Shown: in pieces, positions 39,328-49,587 of the stretch
Position numbering within the stretch: the first letter of the stretch is position 1
How the letters are laid out: every line of letters begins with the position of its first letter
NCBI RefSeq assembly: GCF_900021175.1
Contig: NZ_FCOP01000010.1
Span: forward strand, 692,940 to 756,939
Length of the DNA stretch: 64,000 nt
Source of the DNA: Pseudenterobacter timonensis
GTDB taxonomy: Bacteria > Pseudomonadota > Gammaproteobacteria > Enterobacterales > Enterobacteriaceae
Direction of reading: 5' to 3'
Made by a program: the position numbers and the translations under genes
Notes under the pieces: generated by a model
Seen by the model: only the letters and a program-made list of their open reading frames with translations
Databases searched by the model: none
What the model was told of the DNA's origin: nothing

Positions 39328-40509
39328 ATGTCACACCATAAGCTCGCCGCCAGCGTGCAGGGGCTGCAGTCCTCCGCGATTCGTGAACTCTTAAAACAGA
39401 GCAAAATGGCGGGGGTCATTTCGCTCGGGGGCGGTATTCCTGACCCGACGCTCTTCGATCGGGAGGGGCTACAGATGGCGGCTGACGCGGTACTTTCCAC
39501 TTACTCTGGCGAAGCGTTCCAGTATGGCCTGAGCGAAGGTTATCCGGCGTTGCGCGAGGCGATTGCGCAGCTCTGTCTCGGACGGGGCATCGAGAGCCAG
39601 CCAGACGACGTGGTGATCACCTCCGGCTCCCAGCAGTCGCTGGATATTCTGGCGCGCGCGCTGATTAACCCGGGCGACACGGTGGTGGTGGAGCGTCCCA
39701 CCTACCTGGCGGCGCTCCAGGTCTTTGGTCTGGCGCAGGCGCGCTTTGAATCGGTAGGTACCGACGGCGACGGCATGCGGGTTGATGAGCTGGAAGCGCT
39801 GGTGGCCGAAAAAACCATCAAAGCGGTCTATATAGTACCGACCTTCGGCAACCCCGGCGGCGTGACCCTCTCTGATGAGCGTCGCAAAAAGCTGGTGGCG
39901 CTCTCGAAGCGCTATGACTTTGTCATTATTGAAGACGACCCCTACAGCGAACTGAGCTATACCGACGAGGTGTTCCGCCCGCTGCTGGCCCATGCGAAAG
40001 CGATCGGCAACGAACAGAACGTGGTCTATACCTCAACCTTCTCTAAAATTCTCGCCCCCGGCACGCGCGTTGGCTGGCTGATTGTTCCCGAATGGCTGAA
40101 GAGAGCGGTGGTTAATCTGAAGCAGACTACCGATCTGCATACCAGCATGCTGTCGCAGCTGATGACCTGTGAGTACCTTAAGACGGGCAGACTGCCGGGG
40201 CAGATCGCGTTGATTCGCGAGGCCTACCGGCATAAATACGCGCTTTTCGCCCAGGCGCTTGAAGCGGATCTGGGGGATGTGCTGACTTTTCATAAGCCGA
40301 AAGGGGGGATGTTCCTGTGGGCCCGCTTTAATAACGGTCTTAACACCACCCGCTGGCGGGAAAAGACCCTCAGCAACGGCGTCGTCTATGTGCCCGGCGA
40401 GTTCTTCTACTGCAGCGAGCCGGACTGCTCCACGTTACGCGTCTCCTTCGTCACCGCGACGGACGATGAACTGCAAGAGGCGGTCCGCCGCCTGAAGGTA
40501 TCGCTGTAA
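39328..40509 (+). CDS. PLP-dependent class I/II aminotransferase (2-aminoadipate transaminase-like)
   Basis: A 393-residue fold-type I aminotransferase. The PLP-binding lysine is in YTSTFSKILAPGTRVGW. Other conserved elements are LGGGIPDPTLFD, SGSQQSLDILARALINPGD, PTFGNPGGVTLSDERR, IIEDDPYSELSY and the Arg in LRVSFVTA that binds the substrate carboxylate. It belongs with the LysN/2-aminoadipate and MocR-aminotransferase-domain group, so amino acceptors such as 2-oxoglutarate are likely, but the actual substrate is unknown. It stands alone, with no pathway genes beside it. A hairpin follows the stop. Confidence 0.88.
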   Translation: MSHHKLAASVQGLQSSAIRELLKQSKMAGVISLGGGIPDPTLFDREGLQMAADAVLSTYSGEAFQYGLSEGYPALREAIAQLCLGRGIESQPDDVVITSGSQQSLDILARALINPGDTVVVERPTYLAALQVFGLAQARFESVGTDGDGMRVDELEALVAEKTIKAVYIVPTFGNPGGVTLSDERRKKLVALSKRYDFVIIEDDPYSELSYTDEVFRPLLAHAKAIGNEQNVVYTSTFSKILAPGTRVGWLIVPEWLKRAVVNLKQTTDLHTSMLSQLMTCEYLKTGRLPGQIALIREAYRHKYALFAQALEADLGDVLTFHKPKGGMFLWARFNNGLNTTRWREKTLSNGVVYVPGEFFYCSEPDCSTLRVSFVTATDDELQEAVRRLKVSL

Positions 40510-40842
40510 AAAGCGGGGGTATCCGCCTTCGCGGATGCCCCGGCCAGGAGATAGCGCCGTCATTTAACGGTGCTGTTTCGCAAAAAAAGAATTAAACATT
40601 AATGATTTACTATCAGGCAATAACTTTCACTTCTTCTTAACCTGTCCCTTTTTTCGCTCTTAAGAATATTCTTACAATTTATGCCTATATTCCTAATTGC
40701 ATTCATCACGAAAATATCTGAATAATGAATTGCTGGAATAAGCTCAACGATTGAAGGTACTCGCGGCGAAAGGTGACATCATCGCCAAATCATGCAGCCT
40801 GTTCCTGACTGTTATACATGGAACAGTATAAGGTTACGGAAG
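40510..40842. other. Intergenic region before regulator 1
   Basis: Contains a hairpin (GGGGTATCCGC / GCGGATGCCCC, 40516-40541) that probably ends the aminotransferase transcript. AT-rich DNA follows that should carry the regulator promoter. No gene seen. Confidence 0.55.
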
Positions 40843-41463
40843 ATGATTATTTGTGTGTCAGACAATGCCTGGTTCCGACTGGGCATTAGTGAGTTAGTGC
40901 AACGCTACGCTAAAAATGACGAAGAGCTGTTCTTTTTAACCTTTGAAAAAGTGAAAGATACGCCCCGCGATATGGCACTGGATATGCCTGTTACGGTTAT
41001 TGTCGATTATACCGTGGCCGATCCCGCCTCGCTTTTAACGCTTTTGCAATTAAAACGCCAGAAAGGTTGCCTGACGCTGCTGGCGGTGACCAGCAGTGAG
41101 CGTATTCAGGAGATCACGGAAAATATTTTGCTCGACTCGGTGGCGGATTGTTTAATCGACAGCCATGAGGCGCGTGAAAAAATGATCGATTTCCTGACGA
41201 AAGGCAGTATTGGTCAGGTGGTATCAAAGTCCATCACCAGCCGGACCTGGGCGATGATCAAGAAAAACGCCTGCCTGACGCACCGGGAAATTGATCTCAT
41301 CCCCTATATTATCTCCGGTAAAGGGAATAAGGAGATCTCCCGGCAGGTTGAGATCAGCCAAAAAATGGTGAGTATTCACCGACGCAACATTTACTCCAAA
41401 CTGCAGGTAGGCAACCTGACGGGGCTCTACAAGTACCTCACCGCCAGCGCGTCATCAGGCTGA
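40843..41463 (+). CDS. Atypical LuxR-type regulator upstream of the autotransporter
   Basis: A 206-residue protein with a C-terminal GerE/LuxR helix-turn-helix (LTHREIDLIPYIISGKGNKE, then ISRQVEISQKMVSIHRRNIY). The N-terminal ~125 residues resemble a receiver fold: one Asp in VIVDYTVAD could be the phosphorylation site, but the usual switch Lys is missing (ADCLIDSHE). No histidine kinase is adjacent. The start at 40843 is chosen for GGA upstream and to match its relative at 49588-50214. Codirectional with the autotransporter 590 bases downstream, it is a likely regulator of that gene, by inference. Confidence 0.85.
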   Translation: MIICVSDNAWFRLGISELVQRYAKNDEELFFLTFEKVKDTPRDMALDMPVTVIVDYTVADPASLLTLLQLKRQKGCLTLLAVTSSERIQEITENILLDSVADCLIDSHEAREKMIDFLTKGSIGQVVSKSITSRTWAMIKKNACLTHREIDLIPYIISGKGNKEISRQVEISQKMVSIHRRNIYSKLQVGNLTGLYKYLTASASSG

Positions 41464-42054
41464 CAAACTTAATTGCTACGCTTTCAGGCGGGAAGCCATT
41501 TCCCGCCGAATGAAACTCCCTGTGCTCTATAAGAGCCTGCCACAACCCGGCCCTGATACTTCAACTCTCCTTAATATCATCCGGTGACGAATCCGGTCAG
41601 TTTTTAGCCGTTGCGCAATCCTCTTCACATCTTCTCATTTTTATATAAAATAGCCGGCTTGTTATATATGGCTTCGCTTTTACCCGCTTAAAAATATAGG
41701 ACTTTTAATGAGAGTCTGGATTTCTCTTATTTAATTCACTTCGGTGTTTTCAAAATGATAAAGAATAATCTTATTAGGATTTTTCATTTATTATTCGCGT
41801 GCTCCTATAAAGAAAAGTAAAGAACGGCTCTTTCTTTGTGCTGCGTCAAATAAAATTGCGGTGGCTGTTTTACCCATTTTTTAAATGTGACTATATGTAA
41901 CTACTGAATACCATGGGTTTCATTAGGTAAACATCTGCGGATCGTGACAGCCGTTTTTACATAGCGCATCTTTTGCGATGTCCCGCTGCCCCTTTCATAA
42001 AAAAAGGTGCGGACATCTGCGCCTGGAAAAGAGCCGCACAGAAAAGGAGTCTTT
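41464..42054. other. Long AT-rich leader of the autotransporter
   Basis: About 590 bases with no supported gene. It is strongly AT-rich from about 41640 to 41940, a likely promoter and H-NS-type silencing region for the adhesin. No operator could be assigned. Confidence 0.55.
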
Positions 42055-45000
42055 ATGAACACTATCTATTGCATCGTCTGGAACGCAGCGCGGGGCACGT
42101 GGGTTGTTGCATCAGAGCTTGCCAGGAAGGGCAAAAAAACCAAATCGAAAACCCGGCGCGGACTGGTACTGGCAAGCCTGGTGATGTTGCCGATGGGGGC
42201 CTGGGGGGGGATGTGTGGTAGTTCGTCAACAGATCCAACATTCGACATTGTTTGTACAACCAACGACAATAATTTAGATTATGCTTTAGGCAGAAGTCGT
42301 GCTGGTAACGATAGTGGAACTACTCAATATTTTTTAGCCGATATCACCAAAGTTAAAATAGCTGAGGGGGTGTCGATTACGCGCTACGGTGGACCTGTCA
42401 TCTCTTTGTATAACGGCAACTACGGGACAAAAGATTATTCTATTTACCGTGGCATTGGAGAAATGGATTACTCAAACACTGATTTATGGAAGTCGAGGGC
42501 CGATGTATTAATCTCCGATGGCGCAACCGTACAAACCATACATAGAACTAGTAACGAAAATATCCATGGCGCTGGCCCTAATACAATTGAAACGGCTAAT
42601 GACACGCTAATTTTTATTGATAAGAATGCCAGGATTATTTCTTCCAGACAATCACTATCCAGCGGATCATCCAGTGCCGAAGCCATTAACGTAATGGGCT
42701 TTAATAATCTGATTATTAACTATGGTTCTATTTTCAGTGACGGAACCAACGCCGCGCTCTGGTTTGAAGATCAGACCAGGCATATGACAGGTACAGGAAC
42801 AGGTACACAGTTGCCTTATTATGCCCGTAATACACAGGGGACTATTCCTGATTTACGTAACCAAACATATAACTATGGTTATCTAGGTGTTATTCCTCCA
42901 GAATTGTTGCAACGAGATAGCAAGGGACGTGTGATCGCAGATGAAATTGGTAATGTGCAATTCATCACAGACACGGCAAAAATCAACCAATTAGGCTATC
43001 AGGTAATCAATGGTAAACTTTCAAAATTAGGAAGCACCACAACAATCGACCTAAAGCAAGATGTCTTTGGTAGTCAGGGAGAAAACGGTGCTGAAGGTAT
43101 TATCGTTGGTAACTATAGCGATATTGTCGGGTCGCTGAATTTTGGTGCAGGGGATGATACACTAGAAATGTTCTCTGGCTCTAAAATCTATGGAAATATT
43201 ACTGCGCAAGGAGACAACAACAACCTCGGCCTGCGTGGCGATGGGAAAGACTCCTTTAGCGGTAGTATTAATGGTTTCCAATATATAACAAAAGCAGATT
43301 CGGGAACCTGGGAAATTACCGGTGAGATGACAGGCGTTAAAAAAGTCAACGTTGATCAAGGCACGCTGGTCCTTACCGGGGATAACTCAGAATACAATGG
43401 TGTTATGTTGATTAATGCCAATGATGATTTCAGCGTAAAAAAAGAGGGGATAGATGCAACTGTTGTGGCCCACTCCTCAAGCCTGCCGCAAAACACTGAT
43501 GATGCCACGCGTATTTATAATAATGGTAAGCTCGTGTTTAATCAGAATATAAAGGATAAAACCGATGAAGATAATACCTATAGCGGCAAAATTATCGGTG
43601 AAGGCAGCGTAGAGAAAACAGGCGATCAGATCCTGATTCTGACTGGCGATAGCGAATATTACGGCGGTACTACTATTAGCGCAGGCGATTTACAGTTGGG
43701 TAATGGCGGTGACACAGGCAAGTTATTCGGCGATATCGACATTGTTAACGCTGCCTCCTCATTAATCTTTAACCATAGCAGTGAACAAACATCAGAGAAT
43801 GATATCTCTGGGGCTGGTGGTGTGGTTAAAAACGGCTCAGGGGAGCTTACCCTTGAAGGGGATAATAGCTATGAAGGCGGTACGACGATTAATGCCGGGA
43901 CACTTTCTGTTGCTTCTGATAGCAAGCTCGGCGCAACCTCGGGCCCGCTGACGTTTGATGGCGGTACGCTGAAATTCGGGGATAACTTCGACGGAATTCA
44001 CAAAGATCGCACTATCACCCTGAATGAGGGTGGTGGCACCATCCATACCAGCGGGAATAACTCCACCATAAATCAGGCGATGACAGGCGATGGCGCCTTT
44101 ACCAAAGCGGGCGAAGGAACCCTTACTCTGGTTGGTGAAAATGACTACAAAGGGATTACCACGCTGACTGGCGGGAATCTGGAGCTGAAAAAGACAGGTT
44201 CCGTGGCAGGAGATATTGCTCTCGCCAACGAAACGTCAACGTTAATCTTTGACAATGAAAATACCACCACCTTCAGCGGCATTATCTCCGGCGCGGGTAT
44301 GTTGACGAAAAATGGTGCAAATATCCTCATACTCGAAAAGGACAACACCTGGACCGGAAACACCACGGTCAACAAAGGTATGCTTATCGTTAATGGCGAC
44401 CAGTCACTGGCCGATGGTGAACAGCCAAACGATCCGAACCATAACTCAAAAGTTATGACCACCATCGTGAACTCGGGCGCAACCTTGGGTGGTTATGGCA
44501 CCGTGGGCGGCGATGTGGTGATCAAAGAGGACGCTACCCTCAACCCGGGCGATTATGACGTTGAGAATAAAGTTAGCAAAGCCGAAGGCAAATTCACCAT
44601 TGATGGCGACCTTACCCTGGAGAAAGGTTCCACCTCTCACTTCCAGCTTGGGCAGTCACATGTGCCGGGCGGTGACTTTAACGATCTGGTAGACGTCAAG
44701 GGAGACCTGACGCTGGCCGGTACGCTGGATGTTTCCAAACCTGACGATGGCACCTTCGGGCCGGGGGTCTACCGCCTCTTTAACTATGGCGGAACGCTTT
44801 ATAACGCTGAAGGGGAAGTGTACACCCTTGCCGGTGAGCCTGTAGAAAATACCCTCAACTTCGGTACCTTCCCTAAAGGAAGCAATAAAGACGATTTCTA
44901 TTTGCAAACCGTTCTTGAAAATCAGGTTAACCTGATTAATGCCAGCGGCCTCAAACTGACATTCTGGGATGGAGATGCTCACGAAGAAGGCCAGCATGGC

Positions 45001-48000
45001 GACAATAAGATAAGCGGCAACGGAAAAATCGAAGGTGGAGACGGCGTCTGGACCTCATCAATTCGTACCACCGAAGCGAATAAATGGACTGCCTATAACG
45101 GGGACAATAATGCGCCCTGGGATCAAAAAGAGTTCGCGGTCTTTGCCGGTGAAAAAGGCCGTGTTGAAGTCTTTAGTGACGTTGAGAATGGTGTGGAAAA
45201 ACAGGCAGTGGAAGTCAGCGGTATGCAATTCCTCACCGATGGCTATGAAATTGTAAACGGAACAGGTGAAAATAACACCATTCAGGCCCATTACACCGTT
45301 CTCGTTCCAGACCTGGAAGGGGGCTTTACCGAGAACACCGATCAGGAGTTCTGGATCCGCGTCGGGGCCGATGATTCCGACACCGGTATCACCGCCACCC
45401 TCAACGTACCCCTTGTCCAGGCGGATAAGAGCGATCAGATGGATCTGGTGAAAATGGATGGTGGTCGTTTGATCCTCAATGGCGTGAACGATTACAACGG
45501 CGAAACCCACGTTCGCGGCGGCACTTTGCAGATTAGCGATGAGGCTGCGCTTGGTAATGAACGCGTGGTAATGTCCGATGCCACCACCCTTCAGGCCGGG
45601 GCTGATTTCACCCTCAACCATGAAGTAAACCTTGAAGATGGTACCGGTACGCTGGATCTCAACAACCACGCTCTGACGATGGAAGGTATCATCAGCGGTA
45701 TTGGCAGCCTGGCTGTCATGAGCTCTCCTAATGAAAGCGACAGTACGCTGTTAAAGGCTCTGGCTGACGACTATGGCGACAGCACCCTTGAACTGAAACA
45801 AGCGAACACCTATACAGGCAGCACCACTATTACCGGCAACGGCGATACGGTAAATCAGGTAACCGTGAATGCTTACCAAACCGGGGCGTTGGGCGGTACC
45901 ACTAACAGCAAGGTGAACGTTAATGAAGGCGCGACGCTGAACCTGCTCGACAGCACCAGCGCGCAGTCGCATAACATTGCCGTTAACGCAAGCCACCTTA
46001 ACTTCACAGACACCGCCTCCGCGGGGACGGCGAAGGTTGCGCTTACCAGCAACGCCACCGCCAGCCTGAATGACAACGCCAATGCGGGCAGTTCAACCAT
46101 TACCGTTGACAATAGCAGCAGCCTGACGCTTGCCAACAACGCCAGCGGCGGCACTGCCAACATTACCAACAGTGGCAAGATGTTTATGAAGGATAAGGCC
46201 CAGGCGCGTCAGGCAACGGTGGTCAATAAGGAAGGCGGCACCGTAGATGTCAGCGCCATTGATGAGGAGACCTTTATCGGGTCGCTCTCCGGCGCGGGCA
46301 ACGTGCTGCTGGGTGATGACGAAAATAAAACCCTCACCCTGGGCAATCTGGCGAAGGCTGACACCATCTCCGGCATCATCTCAGGCGCAGGCAACCTCAT
46401 CAAAGAGGGGCTGGGCGTGCTGGATCTGCGCGGCGCCAATACCTGGACCGGTACGACTCAGGTGAACGAGGGCACGCTGCTGGTGAACGGTAATCAGCAG
46501 GCGGCTACCGGCGACATGACGGTAGCAAATAACGCCACTCTGGGCGGCGCGGGAACGCATGGCGGCACCGTAACCGTCGAGGATGGCGGTATCCTCAGCC
46601 CCGGCGAAACTACCGACAGTATCGGGACACTCACTTTGGGTGGGCTGGTCTTCAAAGAGGGTTCGCGGCTGGATATCCAGTTTAGTCAGCCGACGCCAGA
46701 TTACTCTGCGGATGACGAGCGGCTGTCGCACGACGCGACCGATGTCGACTTCTATGCAGGCTACATCCTGGGCGACAAGTTCCAGAACGATCTGGTACGC
46801 GTGGAAGGTGACCTGACGCTGGACGGTACGCTGAACATCAAACAGGAGCAGCCATTAACCATCGCCGGGGTCTACCGCGTAATGAACTACAGTGGTGACC
46901 TGACCGATAACGGCATGGAGCTGGGCGGCAACCTGACTAACTTAGAAAACTACTATATCCAGACCGCGGTTAACCATCAGGTGAACCTGGTCTACACCAA
47001 TGGCCTGAAGCTGCGCTTCTGGGACGGCGAAGGCACCCGTAACAAGTTTATCGACGGCGGCAGCGGTACCTGGCAGAACAGCCTCGGTAACAATAACTGG
47101 ACGGTGGACGACAAAGACAGCGACGGTAACTACGGCGTGCGTAACGCGGCTTATAGCGACAACGCCTTCGCCATCTTTATGACCGAAGGGGGCGACGTTA
47201 AGGTCGATAACAGCCTCGGACAGGTGGGCGTCAGCGGTATGCAGTTTGCCGCCGATGGCTATCATCTCTACGGGGACAACATCGCCCTGACGGCGACCTG
47301 GCCGGACTATAGCAGCGACAACGGTATCATCAACATTAAGGATGGTGAGATTGAACATACCGATGCGACGCCTGCCGTTAACTATACCGCCCTGGTAGTG
47401 GGCGACGGCACCGACGCGCACTACACCGCTACCATCGACAACGTGTTAACGGGCGACAGCGGCATCGTCAAGATGGGCAACGGCACCCTGGTGCTGAACG
47501 GCGACAATGAGTACACCGGTAAAACACGCGTCCATGGCGGGGAGCTGGTGATCTCCGGGGATAACAACCTGGGGCATGACGCCAGCGGCGTAACCGATGT
47601 GATCCTCAACAACGGTACGCTGAAATATAACCCGGATCTGGCCGCGCAGGATATCGATACCCTGGCCAGCATCACCGTGGAAGGGGTGGGCGGTACCCTG
47701 GATACCAGCCAGCATACCGTGAAGGTGCATAAAAAAGTGGTGGGCGACGGCGTCCTGACCAAGAAAGGGGAAGGCGCGGCGGTCCTGCTGGACAATGCCA
47801 CCTACACCGGCGGAACGCACATTGCGCAAGGTGTATTGCAGCTGGGTATCGGCGGTACGGCGGGCGGCCTGATTGGCGACGTGGTTATCGACAAGGATGC
47901 TGAGCTGGTGGTCAATCGCTCCGATACGCTGACCCTCGATGGCAAACTGAGCGGCAAGGGCGATCTGAGCCAGGTTGGCAGCGGCACCACGCAGCTGAAC

Positions 48001-49509
48001 GGCTCTGCCAGCTATAGCGGTAAAACGACCGTGGCGGCCGGTAAGCTCCTCGCAGGGGCGGAAAACAGCTTCAGCTACGCCTCGGCGCATGCTGTCGCGA
48101 AAGGGGCCACGCTCAATACCGGCGGGATGAACCAGACCGTTGCCGGGCTGGATAACAGCGGTCTCGTGACGCTGCGCGGCGATAAGATTGGCTCCGCGCT
48201 CACGGTGAAAGGCGACTATCACGGTGATAGCGGCACCATCCAGCTGAACGCGAAGCAGCAAGGAACCAGCGGCGATGGTGTGGCGGATCGTCTGGTGATC
48301 GACGGTGGTAAGGCGACCGGTACCACGGTACTGGATGTGGATATCAGCAAGGTTAAAAACCACACCCGTGGCAACGGCATTGAGGTGGTGAGCGGTGTGA
48401 ACGGCGCCGATACCACGGCGCAAAGCTCGAAGGATGCCTTCCGCTTAACCGCCGATTATCTCCAGTCGGGTGCCATGAAATATCGTCTGCGCGCCGGGGA
48501 CAGAAATGGTGCAGGCGAGAACTGGTATCTGGTGAATAACTTCAGCGATGAAGCATCACTCTTCTCCGCTATTAACAGCCAGATCCGGTTTGCCGACCTG
48601 GCGATGCTGGGTAACCTGCATCAGCGTGTGGGGGATGACGTAGCCTATAGCGAGAACGGGGATAACCAGCGCGTTTGGGTCCGTATGATCAACCGCATGG
48701 ATAAAATTGGTCTCAACGATGCGACGGAAACCTCCACCACCAACTACTCGCTGGGGCTGCAGGCCGGGGTGGACCTCTACGCCGATCCAAACTGGAAGGC
48801 AGGGCTCTACACCAGCTTCGTGGATAACAACAGCAGCGTTCGCGGCTGGGGAGAAAACGGTTACGGCGATACCGGGGATGTGAAAGACAACGCGTTTTAC
48901 GTTGGCGGTTACGCCACCTGGTTTGCGGATAACGGCTTCTATGTGGATAACGTGTTGCAGTATGGCTTCCATAACCTGCGCATTATACCGAAAGACTCCG
49001 GTTCGCAATCCTACAACCCGGATGCCCATTCTCTGGCGGCGTCTGTGGAAGTAGGCCAGCCGTTCCGTCTGGGTGAGAGCGCCTGGCAGCTGGAGCCGCA
49101 GGCTCAGGTGATCTACCAGTTCAACCACGTCGACGGCGCCAGCATGGACGGCATCTCCAGAACCGATATGAAGGTGAAAGATGGCAATGCGGTCACCGCG
49201 CGTATCGGGGCGCGTCTGGTCGGGGATTACGATACCGACAAGGGCAAATTCCAGCCTTATGGACGCGTTAACCTGTGGCAGGGCTTTGGTGGTACGGATA
49301 AAGTGACCTTTAGCAACAGCGGCGGCAACACCACGCTCAGCTCAAGTAAACAGTTCTCCACCACCGAAGTGGCAGCCGGCGTGACCTGGACCGTGCAGAA
49401 AGACTTCCAGGTGTACGGCGAAGTGGGCAGCCACTTCAGCAACAGCAGCGATAAGACCAACTATCGCACTCCGGTAGAAGCCAGCATTGGCGTTAAATTC
49501 GGCTTCTGA
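42055..49509 (+). CDS. Giant ESPR autotransporter adhesin (type Va)
   Basis: A 2484-residue self-exporting outer-membrane protein. Residues 1-24 are an extended signal peptide region (MNTIYCIVWNAARGTWVVAS), followed by a basic stretch and hydrophobic core (GLVLASLVMLPMGAWGG). The passenger, to about residue 2150, is a beta-helix rich in autotransporter-associated repeats of the type GSGELTLEGDNSYEGGTTIN; at least nine copies are seen, near residues 515, 585, 677, 745, 1127, 1443, 1800, 1897 and 1967. From about 2200 to the end is the translocator barrel, ending in a terminal Phe (IGVKFGF). Two ~350-residue passenger segments, near 875 and 1577, are related to each other. The ATG at 42055 has AAGGAG seven bases upstream. 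It resembles self-associating AIDA/YfaL-type adhesins; the ligand is unknown. Confidence 0.95.
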   Translation: MNTIYCIVWNAARGTWVVASELARKGKKTKSKTRRGLVLASLVMLPMGAWGGMCGSSSTDPTFDIVCTTNDNNLDYALGRSRAGNDSGTTQYFLADITKVKIAEGVSITRYGGPVISLYNGNYGTKDYSIYRGIGEMDYSNTDLWKSRADVLISDGATVQTIHRTSNENIHGAGPNTIETANDTLIFIDKNARIISSRQSLSSGSSSAEAINVMGFNNLIINYGSIFSDGTNAALWFEDQTRHMTGTGTGTQLPYYARNTQGTIPDLRNQTYNYGYLGVIPPELLQRDSKGRVIADEIGNVQFITDTAKINQLGYQVINGKLSKLGSTTTIDLKQDVFGSQGENGAEGIIVGNYSDIVGSLNFGAGDDTLEMFSGSKIYGNITAQGDNNNLGLRGDGKDSFSGSINGFQYITKADSGTWEITGEMTGVKKVNVDQGTLVLTGDNSEYNGVMLINANDDFSVKKEGIDATVVAHSSSLPQNTDDATRIYNNGKLVFNQNIKDKTDEDNTYSGKIIGEGSVEKTGDQILILTGDSEYYGGTTISAGDLQLGNGGDTGKLFGDIDIVNAASSLIFNHSSEQTSENDISGAGGVVKNGSGELTLEGDNSYEGGTTINAGTLSVASDSKLGATSGPLTFDGGTLKFGDNFDGIHKDRTITLNEGGGTIHTSGNNSTINQAMTGDGAFTKAGEGTLTLVGENDYKGITTLTGGNLELKKTGSVAGDIALANETSTLIFDNENTTTFSGIISGAGMLTKNGANILILEKDNTWTGNTTVNKGMLIVNGDQSLADGEQPNDPNHNSKVMTTIVNSGATLGGYGTVGGDVVIKEDATLNPGDYDVENKVSKAEGKFTIDGDLTLEKGSTSHFQLGQSHVPGGDFNDLVDVKGDLTLAGTLDVSKPDDGTFGPGVYRLFNYGGTLYNAEGEVYTLAGEPVENTLNFGTFPKGSNKDDFYLQTVLENQVNLINASGLKLTFWDGDAHEEGQHGDNKISGNGKIEGGDGVWTSSIRTTEANKWTAYNGDNNAPWDQKEFAVFAGEKGRVEVFSDVENGVEKQAVEVSGMQFLTDGYEIVNGTGENNTIQAHYTVLVPDLEGGFTENTDQEFWIRVGADDSDTGITATLNVPLVQADKSDQMDLVKMDGGRLILNGVNDYNGETHVRGGTLQISDEAALGNERVVMSDATTLQAGADFTLNHEVNLEDGTGTLDLNNHALTMEGIISGIGSLAVMSSPNESDSTLLKALADDYGDSTLELKQANTYTGSTTITGNGDTVNQVTVNAYQTGALGGTTNSKVNVNEGATLNLLDSTSAQSHNIAVNASHLNFTDTASAGTAKVALTSNATASLNDNANAGSSTITVDNSSSLTLANNASGGTANITNSGKMFMKDKAQARQATVVNKEGGTVDVSAIDEETFIGSLSGAGNVLLGDDENKTLTLGNLAKADTISGIISGAGNLIKEGLGVLDLRGANTWTGTTQVNEGTLLVNGNQQAATGDMTVANNATLGGAGTHGGTVTVEDGGILSPGETTDSIGTLTLGGLVFKEGSRLDIQFSQPTPDYSADDERLSHDATDVDFYAGYILGDKFQNDLVRVEGDLTLDGTLNIKQEQPLTIAGVYRVMNYSGDLTDNGMELGGNLTNLENYYIQTAVNHQVNLVYTNGLKLRFWDGEGTRNKFIDGGSGTWQNSLGNNNWTVDDKDSDGNYGVRNAAYSDNAFAIFMTEGGDVKVDNSLGQVGVSGMQFAADGYHLYGDNIALTATWPDYSSDNGIINIKDGEIEHTDATPAVNYTALVVGDGTDAHYTATIDNVLTGDSGIVKMGNGTLVLNGDNEYTGKTRVHGGELVISGDNNLGHDASGVTDVILNNGTLKYNPDLAAQDIDTLASITVEGVGGTLDTSQHTVKVHKKVVGDGVLTKKGEGAAVLLDNATYTGGTHIAQGVLQLGIGGTAGGLIGDVVIDKDAELVVNRSDTLTLDGKLSGKGDLSQVGSGTTQLNGSASYSGKTTVAAGKLLAGAENSFSYASAHAVAKGATLNTGGMNQTVAGLDNSGLVTLRGDKIGSALTVKGDYHGDSGTIQLNAKQQGTSGDGVADRLVIDGGKATGTTVLDVDISKVKNHTRGNGIEVVSGVNGADTTAQSSKDAFRLTADYLQSGAMKYRLRAGDRNGAGENWYLVNNFSDEASLFSAINSQIRFADLAMLGNLHQRVGDDVAYSENGDNQRVWVRMINRMDKIGLNDATETSTTNYSLGLQAGVDLYADPNWKAGLYTSFVDNNSSVRGWGENGYGDTGDVKDNAFYVGGYATWFADNGFYVDNVLQYGFHNLRIIPKDSGSQSYNPDAHSLAASVEVGQPFRLGESAWQLEPQAQVIYQFNHVDGASMDGISRTDMKVKDGNAVTARIGARLVGDYDTDKGKFQPYGRVNLWQGFGGTDKVTFSNSGGNTTLSSSKQFSTTEVAAGVTWTVQKDFQVYGEVGSHFSNSSDKTNYRTPVEASIGVKFGF

Positions 49510-49523
49510 TAACAGCCACACGC

Positions 49524-49556
49524 AAAAGGAACCTGAGCAATCAGGTTCCTTTTTTA
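49524..49556 (+). terminator. Autotransporter terminator
   Basis: Thirteen-base stem AAAAGGAACCTGA / TCAGGTTCCTTTT with a GCAA loop, then a T run. Fifteen bases after the stop codon. Confidence 0.93.
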
Positions 49557-49587
49557 TTTGCCTGAGGGAAACAGGGCTGAAAACGGG

